Under the pieces are notes generated by a model. It was not told the DNA's origin. It ran no database searches and saw nothing but the letters and a program-made list of their open reading frames with translations. From the NCBI GenBank assembly GCA_965226695.1, contig OZ245405.1, positions 2,046,001-2,110,000 on the forward strand: DNA of 64,000 nt. Direction: 5' to 3'. The DNA is from CATOSD01 sp965226695 (GTDB lineage: Bacteria; Chloroflexota; Dehalococcoidia; Lucifugimonadales; CATOSD01). The position numbers and the translations under genes were made by a program. This document shows, piece after piece, positions 58,138 through 64,000 of this stretch (position 1 is its first letter; each line of letters begins with the position of its first letter).

Positions 58138-59780
58138 TCCCTGGTCCTCCCGGACGCGGCCAGCACGAAAGCCATGGGTATGGAAGAGATGAGGACGAGC
58201 ATCATGGCCGGTGCGGCGGCGCGCGCGAAAAAGGCCTCGGACGATGCGGACCACACCGCCGTGGCGAGCGTTCCGAACCCCAGCGGCCCCAGTATGAGCG
58301 TCGCCGGCAGCTCCTTGATGGTTATCAGAAAGGCGAGCGCCGCCCCCATGAGGACCCCAGGGCTGAGCAGAGGCAGTGTGACGGACCCCAGCACCTGCCA
58401 GGGACGCCTCCCCAGCCCCCGTGCGGCGTCCTCGAGCCGCGGGCTGATCTGCTGGAGCCGCGAGCTTACCGCTCCGAGCGCGACGGGAAAGAAGAGCACG
58501 ACGTAGGCGAAGACCAACAGCCAAAGCGTCTGGTAAAGCGGGCGTGCATAGTTCGCGCCGAAGTAGACGAGCGCCAGCGCGATGACCACTCCGGGCAGCG
58601 CGTACCCCGTAAAGCTCGTCGTCTCCAGCACGCGGCTGAGTCTGCCCCTGTGGCGCACGATCACGACCGCGACCGGAATCGCCAACGCGGCAGTGGCGAA
58701 CGCCGCCAGGCCGGACGCTACCACTGAGTTGCGCGTGGCCTCCCAGAGCGGCTGAAGCGGCTCGCCGAGGCCGAGGCCGCGCACAAGCCAGTAGGCGAGC
58801 ATGGCCATCGGCACCCCAAGCGAAAACAGCGCCACGCCGCCGCACAACGTCAACGCCGGCCACTTCCACCTGCCGAGGCGGAGACGCCGGGGCACCCGCG
58901 CCGCAGCGGCGTTGGACTGGTAGTAACGCTCGCGGCCTTGGGTCACGTGCACCAGCACCAGCACAACGCCGGCCATAGCGACCAGCCCGAGCGCCAGCAC
59001 GGCGGCGACGGAGCGGTCGTAGGCCGATTCGTACTGCTGGTAGATGACCCATGTGAAAGTCTGGTAACGCATCAGCGACACCGCGCCAAAGTCGCTGAGC
59101 GTGTACAGTGCGACCAGAAGCCCGCCGGAGGCTATCGAAGGTCGAAGCTGAGGCAGCGTGACGCGCCACAGGGCCGCGAGCGGGCTGCAGCCCAGGCCGC
59201 GGGCAGACTCTTCCGTGGCGGGGTCGAGGTTGGATAGCGACGCTCTTATGGTGAGCAGCATGTAGGGGAAACTGAGCAGCGCCAATGTCAGCGTCGCTCC
59301 CGGAAGGCCGTATATCTCCGGCAGCCTCTCCAGGCCGAACGCATCTTGCAACGCGCCTTGAAGCAGGCCCCTGGGTCCAAGGACGGAGATGTACAGAAAC
59401 GCTCCAACGAAGCTGGGGATCACCAGCGGGAGCACGCTCACCACGCCCCAGGTCCTGCGAAACGGCAGGTCGGTGCGGACCGTGAGCCAGGCCAGGGGCA
59501 CCGCGATGGCGCCGGAGATCAATGTCACGCTCGCCATCAGCAACAGGGTGCGACCGAGCGTGTAGAGTGTCTGGACGCGAAACAGCAGGCCCCAGGCGTC
59601 GGCGGTCGCCCCGGAGCCGCGTACCACGAGGTACACGAGCGGCAACAGCATCGCCGCGCCGACGAGCAGCGCCGGCGCCAGAACAGCGATGGGTGGCATG
59701 GCCGGCCAAAGCCGCCGAATCCCTCCGCTGGCAGCGGCCCGCGACGCAACGCCGCTTATACTGTGCCCAATGGTTGCCAA
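58134..59780 (-). CDS. fbpB: ABC transporter permease, FbpB type (two fused membrane domains)
   Basis: 548 residues, about twelve membrane helices in two homologous halves. EAA-type loops appear in both: EESARGLGCSPLAALWRVTLPQLRPSI and EDAARGLGRRPWQVLGSVTLPLLSPGV. This fusion is typical of ferric iron and some spermidine or thiamine importers. No substrate-binding protein gene is next to it. ATG at 59780. Confidence 0.9.
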   Translation of the reverse strand: MATIGHSISGVASRAAASGGIRRLWPAMPPIAVLAPALLVGAAMLLPLVYLVVRGSGATADAWGLLFRVQTLYTLGRTLLLMASVTLISGAIAVPLAWLTVRTDLPFRRTWGVVSVLPLVIPSFVGAFLYISVLGPRGLLQGALQDAFGLERLPEIYGLPGATLTLALLSFPYMLLTIRASLSNLDPATEESARGLGCSPLAALWRVTLPQLRPSIASGGLLVALYTLSDFGAVSLMRYQTFTWVIYQQYESAYDRSVAAVLALGLVAMAGVVLVLVHVTQGRERYYQSNAAAARVPRRLRLGRWKWPALTLCGGVALFSLGVPMAMLAYWLVRGLGLGEPLQPLWEATRNSVVASGLAAFATAALAIPVAVVIVRHRGRLSRVLETTSFTGYALPGVVIALALVYFGANYARPLYQTLWLLVFAYVVLFFPVALGAVSSRLQQISPRLEDAARGLGRRPWQVLGSVTLPLLSPGVLMGAALAFLITIKELPATLILGPLGFGTLATAVWSASSEAFFARAAAPAMMLVLISSIPMAFVLAASGRTRD

Positions 59781-59876
59781 GTGCCTAGCCTTCCTTCAAG
59801 TCAATCGCACCACTTGGGCAGTCTCCTTACTTTGCACGGCCACGCCACGCAAGAAAGCTCGTGCTAATTGCGAGGG

Positions 59877-59917
59877 TTAGGATATACTAAGTGTTAAAGT
59901 ACGTCAACACATACTAA
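59877..59917 (-). promoter_or_regulatory. Composite operator upstream of the iron-type ABC operon
   Basis: A 20-bp imperfect palindrome GTGTTAAAGTACGTCAACAC (59891-59910; 8 of 10 pairs) is flanked on both sides by direct repeats ATACTAA (59884-59890, 59911-59917). TTAGGATATACTAA (59877-59890) resembles a DtxR/IdeR-type box. It overlaps a minus-strand promoter: TTGACG (59902-59907), 17 bp, TATCCT (59879-59884). The rest of the 59781-60069 gap has no gene. Confidence 0.55.
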
Positions 59918-60069
59918 CGGAATTAGGCAAGGCATTGGCGTCGCCAGTGGCAAGGCTAATCCGTCGTGTCGTCGTGGTGTTGGGCAGTGCCCCTCCGCGC
60001 CCGACTCCCTGATCTGTCCTTTTTCCTCGCACTTCACTCGGAGTACAGTGCGGACTGTGGCCGGAAAGC

Positions 60070-61419
60070 CTACCGCCCGGAAGGCCGCCCCGTCAGGGCC
60101 GCCACCAGCCCGGTGTCGTAGTCGCCGGAGCGAAACCGCGGCGAGGCCAGCGCCCGCAGCAGAAAGGGGATGTTGGTGGCCACCCCTTCGATCGCAAACT
60201 CGCCCAGAGCGTCCGACATGGCGTCGATAGCGGCGTCCCTGGAGTCTCTAAGCACCATCACTTTGGCGAGCAGCGGGTCGAAGTAGGGAGTCACCTCGTC
60301 GCCCTCCCGCACGCCGGTATCGACGCGCACACCGTTGCCCGCTGGCGGGCGCCACGTGCTGAGGGCGCCAGGCGACGGCAGAAACGTGTCGGGCCGCTCG
60401 GCGTACACGCGGCACTCCAGCGCGTGGCCCCGTGGTACGATGTCATCCTGCCCGAGCGCGAGCGGCTCTCCGGCGGCGATCCGAAGCTGAAGCTCCACCA
60501 GGTCGACGCCCGTCGTCAGCTCGGTTATGCCGTGTTCCACCTGCAGGCGCGTGTTGGCCTCCAGGAAGTAGCAAGTGCCGTCGGGCGCCCGCAGAAACTC
60601 GAACGTGCCGGCATTCCGGTAGCCGATCCCCTTTGCCGCGGTCAACGCATTGTCCATCAGGTCGTCGCGCTGCTTCGCTGTCAGGGCGGGGGAGGGCGTC
60701 TCCTCGATCACCTTCTGGTGCCTGCGCTGCACCGAGCACTCGCGCTCGAACAGGTGTAAGCAGCTGCCCTCCCCGTCGGCCAGTACCTGGGCCTCCACGT
60801 GGCGCGCGCCCGGAATGTACCTCTCCAGGTATAATTCGCCACTGCCGAACGCCCTGCGCGCGGAAGACCGCGCCCTGTTGGCGGCCCGCGCGAGCCAGGC
60901 CGGAGAATCGGCGACGGCCAGGCCAATGCCGCCTCCGCCCGCGCTGGCCTTGACCATCAGCGGAAAGCCCACGTCGTTCGCCGCGTCCTCGAGAGCGCCC
61001 TCCGCCTTCACAAAGGCCGCGGGCAGAACGGGTACGCCGAACTGCGCGACAAACTGCCGCGCCTTCCACTTGTCGGCCATGGCCTCCATTACGGAGGGCG
61101 GCGGCCCGACAAAGGCCAGCCCCGCCCGCTCGCACGCGCGAGCGAACTCGGCGTTTTCGGAGAGAAAGCCGTAGCCCGGATGCACGGCCTCCGCGCCGGA
61201 CCGGCGCGCCGCGTCGACCACAGCGTCGACGTCCAGATAGCTCGCCGCGGGCGTCGCCCTGGCCGGCAAGGGCACAGCACGGTCGGCTGACTCAGTGTGC
61301 AACGCGCCCCGCTCCAGCTCAGCGAACACGGCAACGGTCTCGACCCCCAGACGGCGACAGGTGGCAATCACGCGGCACGCCACTTCGCCGCGGTTCGCGA
61401 CCAGAATCCGGCTGAACAA
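60070..61419 (-). CDS. accC: Biotin carboxylase (acyl-CoA or acetyl-CoA carboxylase subunit)
   Basis: 449 residues, ATP-grasp enzyme. SRILVANRGEVACRVIATCRRLG and AVHPGYGFLSENAEFARACE at the N-terminus; glycine-rich ATP loop LMVKASAGGGGIGL; ERECSVQRRHQKVIEETPSP and EANTRLQVEHGITELTTG. The usual VEHPVTE is VEHGITE. No biotin carrier or carboxyltransferase gene is adjacent in the window; the partner may lie elsewhere. TTG start at 61419 after GGGGAGAGG. Downstream of the LLM oxidoreductase by 23 bases. Confidence 0.9.
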   Translation of the reverse strand: MFSRILVANRGEVACRVIATCRRLGVETVAVFAELERGALHTESADRAVPLPARATPAASYLDVDAVVDAARRSGAEAVHPGYGFLSENAEFARACERAGLAFVGPPPSVMEAMADKWKARQFVAQFGVPVLPAAFVKAEGALEDAANDVGFPLMVKASAGGGGIGLAVADSPAWLARAANRARSSARRAFGSGELYLERYIPGARHVEAQVLADGEGSCLHLFERECSVQRRHQKVIEETPSPALTAKQRDDLMDNALTAAKGIGYRNAGTFEFLRAPDGTCYFLEANTRLQVEHGITELTTGVDLVELQLRIAAGEPLALGQDDIVPRGHALECRVYAERPDTFLPSPGALSTWRPPAGNGVRVDTGVREGDEVTPYFDPLLAKVMVLRDSRDAAIDAMSDALGEFAIEGVATNIPFLLRALASPRFRSGDYDTGLVAALTGRPSGR

Positions 61420-61442
61420 GCCCTCTCCCCGGTTGGCCGTCG

Positions 61443-62399
61443 TTACAGCGTGCGACCGACGGCCGCTATGACTTCGAGGGCGCGATCCGCCGATGCTTCA
61501 CGATCGGTCCCTGCCAACACCGGGTGGGCTATGATCTCCGTCGCGCCCATCGCGAACAGCTCCCGGAGCCGGTCCGCAACTGCTTCCTCGCTGCCCATGA
61601 ACACCACGTCGTCTATCATGCCGTCGCTCCACTCGCCGGAAGATGCCTCCGGGTGTCCGGAGTCGGCGAACATCTGTTGGTAGAACGGCGAACGCGGGTA
61701 GTTGGACAACTGCTCTCTGGATGCCGCGCGCGCCTCGTCGGCGTTGTCGTGGACGCACACCGGCGCGTGTGCGACGAGCGGGGGCGTCGGGCGGCCGGCG
61801 CGCTCGGCGCCGCGCCGCATGGCCGGCAGGGCTACGTCGCGCAGGTAGTTGCCCGGGCACACCCAGCTTATTGCGCCGTCCGCTACCTCTCCGCACGCCT
61901 CGAACGACCGCCGCCGAAGTGCCGAAGCCATCACCGGCACGTCGGGGATGGGGTCGTTTGCCAGCCGTGCGTGGGCGTGGTATTGCGTGCCGTCGTAGTC
62001 GACCTCGCCATCCCATAGAAGCGACTTGCAGACCTGGATGTACTCCTTCAGGTTGGTCAGCGGCGCCGTGTGCTCGATTCCGAACGTGGGCTCGATGCTG
62101 ACCTTGTGGCTCGGGCCGAGTCCAAGCCGGAAACGGCCCGGCGCAAGCTGCGCCACGACCTGGACCTGTTGAACGGTCGTTATCGGGTGCCTCGGATAGG
62201 TTGGCGTGATGCAGGTGCCGAGCAGGATGCTCTCAGTGCGCGCCGCCGCCGCCGCGAACAACGTGATGCCGTCGATTCCGGCGCCTCCGGTGGTGAGCCA
62301 CGCGGCCCCGATGCCGCGCCTCTCCAAGTCCTCGATTCGCGCCAGAACGTGGCTGCTGTCGCCGCCCATCGCGGCCACGCCGATACGCTTCTCACCCAT
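61443..62399 (-). CDS. Luciferase-like (LLM class, F420-type) oxidoreductase
   Basis: 318-residue TIM-barrel flavin/F420 protein. RIEDLERRGIGAAWLTTGG, LLGTCITPTYPRHPITTVQQVQVVAQLAPGRFRLGLG and EYIQVCKSLLWDGEVDYDG are the conserved strands; PVMASALRRRSFEACGEVADGAISWVCP is the C-terminal cofactor-binding part. Cofactor F420 versus FMN cannot be decided by sight. Groups with biotin carboxylase. ATG at 62399 with GGAGGCGAC upstream. Confidence 0.9.
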   Translation of the reverse strand: MGEKRIGVAAMGGDSSHVLARIEDLERRGIGAAWLTTGGAGIDGITLFAAAAARTESILLGTCITPTYPRHPITTVQQVQVVAQLAPGRFRLGLGPSHKVSIEPTFGIEHTAPLTNLKEYIQVCKSLLWDGEVDYDGTQYHAHARLANDPIPDVPVMASALRRRSFEACGEVADGAISWVCPGNYLRDVALPAMRRGAERAGRPTPPLVAHAPVCVHDNADEARAASREQLSNYPRSPFYQQMFADSGHPEASSGEWSDGMIDDVVFMGSEEAVADRLRELFAMGATEIIAHPVLAGTDREASADRALEVIAAVGRTL

Positions 62400-62452
62400 T
62401 TGTCGCCTCCAATGTGATTTCGCCGCCCGCGCGGACGCCCCGCGCCGGCCCC

Positions 62453-62481
62453 ATTGTACGCCATCGCGTCCGGCGCGTCAG
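62453..62481 (-). promoter_or_regulatory. Promoter of the LLM oxidoreductase operon
   Basis: Minus strand CTGACG (62476-62481), 17 bp, TACAAT (62453-62458), about 54 bases before the ATG. Confidence 0.5.
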
Positions 62482-62511
62482 TCGCTGCCCGCCCGTCCCG
62501 CCGCGCCGGGG

Positions 62512-62539
62512 TTGAACAGGCACGGCGGGGGCGTATACC
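62512..62539 (+). promoter_or_regulatory. Promoter of the SRPBCC gene
   Basis: TTGAAC (62512-62517), 16 bp, TATACC (62534-62539), 51 bases before the TTG start. Confidence 0.4.
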
Positions 62540-62590
62540 ATTGGCGCGCGGAGGGACCCAGAGAGGCCGCCATCCGGCGACGGTGAGAAA

Positions 62591-63037
62591 TTGCCAATAC
62601 TGCGAATCAACACCCATATCGACGCTCCCCCGGAGGAATTGTACCGGCACGTCACGCTCTGGGACAGCGGCGGGCCTACCGACGAGGCGCGTTTCGTATC
62701 GCACTACGGCGAAATCGTGGAGCGGGACGGGGGCGCGCTGGTAATCGACGAGGACGTTGCGCGATACCCGGACGACCCGCCCGACATCGTGCGCTGGCGA
62801 TGCTTCTTCGAGTTCCCCGCGCGCCGGCAGATGGTCGCTGTGGATTCGGCGTGGGCAGACCGCGAGGACACCTTTTCCGCCGAGAACGGAGGCACGCGCT
62901 GGCACGTTCGATGGCGCACCAAGATGGGCGGCTATAGGGGCGTGTTGCAGCTGGTCTTCTTCTGGCTTGTTCAGGGGCGGGGTATGAGCCGCGATGTGTT
63001 CGGTCCAGTCAGGGAGCGGTTCCCACCGCCCGTGTAG
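62591..63037 (+). CDS. SRPBCC (START/Bet v1-like) family protein
   Basis: 148 residues starting LRINTHIDAPPEELYRHVTLWD, the classic first strand and helix of SRPBCC proteins, and ending with a long helix (GVLQLVFFWLVQGRGMSRDVFGPVRERF). Such proteins bind hydrophobic ligands; no catalytic residues can be assigned. TTG start at 62591 with GGTGAG upstream. Convergent with the partial CoA-transferase. Confidence 0.75.
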   Translation: MPILRINTHIDAPPEELYRHVTLWDSGGPTDEARFVSHYGEIVERDGGALVIDEDVARYPDDPPDIVRWRCFFEFPARRQMVAVDSAWADREDTFSAENGGTRWHVRWRTKMGGYRGVLQLVFFWLVQGRGMSRDVFGPVRERFPPPV

Positions 63038-63115
63038 GAGACCCATGCATGATCGTCATTCCGGCCCCCGAGCCGGATTCCAGAGCCGGGTTGGGCCGCG
63101 CGGCAGGCCGGCAGC

Positions 63116-64000
63116 CTACTCCCAGTCGAGCACGCGGCGCTCCCGCAGCGCCAGCACATCTTCCCTGGAGTAGCCCAGCTCGCCCAGTATCTCGAACGTA
63201 TGCTGCCCCCTGGTGATGCCAGGGCCCGCCTTGCTCGGCGTGCGGGAGAACGTCAGCACCGGACTGTATCTCCAGAAGCTGCCCAGCCGGTCGCTCTCGA
63301 CCTCCGTTATGAAGCCATTTTCGGCGACGTGGTCGTCGTCATTGAAGAAGTGGTACATGCCACGCTCTTCGACCTCTACGCAACCAAGGTCGGCGGCGGT
63401 CAGGGTCCGCTCCCAGTGCGCGGCCGGCGCGGTGGCGAAGGAGCCAGCCAGCTCGCCCGCCAGCTCAACGTCGTTGGCCCGCCGCGCGTCGGCGGTGGCG
63501 AATCGAGGGTCGTCGGCAAGGTCGGGCCGTCCGACGGCCTCGCACAGAGGCCGCCACTCCCTGGCGAGCGGGCAGGCCAGGTAGACCCAGCCGTGTTCGG
63601 CCTCGTAGAGCCGGTACAAGGCGTTTGGGCCGAATCCGGCGGCGTCGGATACCTCCCGCGGAGGCTTGCCCTCGTAGTCGAAAAAGTCGTCGGCGTTCGC
63701 GTAGGCATTCGCGCCAATCATCGTCGTCTCTATGTACTGGCCTTCACCGTAGCGATCACGCGCGTACAGCCCCATTGCGACGGCGGTCGACGCCACCATC
63801 GAAGTGTTCGGGTCGGGGTTCACGTCCTGGGCGCGGCCCAGTACCCGGGACACTTCCACTATCTCGTCCATGGTCATGGCCGCGTCCGGGTCTGGAAGCG
63901 CGCCCCGCCCGGCCTGCGCCATCGCGCCGCCGGACACCGCGCCGCCAATGGGGTGCATGGCTGGCCGGCGGTGGTACGGTCCGGTGGAACCGTAGCCGCC
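63116..64000 (-). CDS. CaiB/BaiF family CoA-transferase (5' end outside window)
   Basis: C-terminal 294 residues of a class III CoA-transferase; the start lies beyond the right edge. GYGSTGPYHRRPAMHPIGGAVSGG is the family segment before the active site, and NPDPNTSMVASTAVAMGLYARDRYGEGQYIE carries the expected catalytic Asp. The C-terminal ITRGQHTFEILGELGYSREDV is typical. Third such transferase in the window. Confidence 0.9.
   Translation of the reverse strand, partial: GGYGSTGPYHRRPAMHPIGGAVSGGAMAQAGRGALPDPDAAMTMDEIVEVSRVLGRAQDVNPDPNTSMVASTAVAMGLYARDRYGEGQYIETTMIGANAYANADDFFDYEGKPPREVSDAAGFGPNALYRLYEAEHGWVYLACPLAREWRPLCEAVGRPDLADDPRFATADARRANDVELAGELAGSFATAPAAHWERTLTAADLGCVEVEERGMYHFFNDDDHVAENGFITEVESDRLGSFWRYSPVLTFSRTPSKAGPGITRGQHTFEILGELGYSREDVLALRERRVLDWE

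Noticed and set aside
57085..59709. Single 874-residue reading frame spanning both ABC genes
   Set aside because: Its N-terminal two thirds is a shadow of the permease gene in another frame with no homology; only the C-terminal part is the real ATPase, starting at 58137.
1..64000. CRISPR arrays, insertion sequences, rRNA or tRNA genes
   Set aside because: No regularly spaced long repeats, transposase motifs or RNA gene structures were found on reading both strands.

Overview
This 64 kb window is GC-rich, gene-dense bacterial chromosome with no rRNA, tRNA, CRISPR array, insertion sequence or prophage that I could recognise. The gene content fits a Chloroflexota lineage of the Dehalococcoidia / marine SAR202 type. 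The markers are an archaeal-type fructose-1,6-bisphosphate aldolase/phosphatase, a split glycine decarboxylase (GcvPA/GcvPB), several CaiB/BaiF CoA-transferases, crotonases and acyl-CoA dehydrogenases, an enolase-superfamily (mandelate racemase-like) protein and an F420-type luciferase-like oxidoreductase. This placement is inference from gene content, not a phylogeny. Starts are mixed ATG/GTG/TTG and most have clear GGAGG-type ribosome sites. Many promoters match TTGACA-(16-18)-TATAAT.

Layout. 1-5.7 kb: end of an epimerase gene, then def, a CCA-adding type nucleotidyltransferase, secD and secF. 5.7-13 kb: alcohol dehydrogenase and DUF1932-type dehydrogenase operon, divergent endonuclease IV, a ferritin-like/VIT1 iron protein, a site-2 protease with CBS domains, an EamA transporter and a DmpA-family peptidase. 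13-21 kb: acyl-CoA catabolism (two paired acyl-CoA dehydrogenases, an alpha/beta hydrolase, two enoyl-CoA hydratases, two overlapping CoA-transferases). 21-25 kb: a peptide/nickel-type ABC importer without its ATPases. 25-30 kb: a DUF1800 / DUF1501 / NHL-propeller / class III aminotransferase cluster with strong hairpins at its junctions. 30-34 kb: a minus-strand operon fbp, rdgB, a DM13 membrane protein and an enolase-superfamily enzyme. 34-40 kb: an O-antigen-ligase-like protein, rho and pyrG. 40-47 kb: class IV aminotransferase, an atypical crotonase, a GreA-type factor fused to an integrase-like SAM domain, an Lrp/AsnC regulator divergent from citrate synthase, a small Cys/His protein and a MidA-family methyltransferase. 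47-54 kb: HD protein, trmI, a peroxiredoxin and the complete glycine cleavage operon gcvT-gcvH-gcvPA-gcvPB, then divergent osmC. 54-64 kb: pgi and tal as an overlapping pair, an iron-type ABC ATPase and fused permease, a biotin carboxylase, an LLM oxidoreductase, an SRPBCC protein and a truncated CoA-transferase.

The most notable observation is the peroxiredoxin at 48645-49103. It reads through an in-frame TGA placed exactly where the peroxidatic cysteine belongs (T-G-G-U-T). The protein has no cysteine at all, and a bulged stem-loop lies just downstream of the TGA. I read it as a selenoprotein that a normal gene caller would cut in two. Other leads are a GreA fusion whose promoter overlaps 11-bp-phased GTTAA repeats, a perfect palindrome inside the citrate synthase promoter spacer beside a divergent Lrp gene, a composite operator upstream of the iron-type ABC operon, and CoA-transferase and acyl-CoA dehydrogenase pairs in which one partner seems to lack the catalytic residue.
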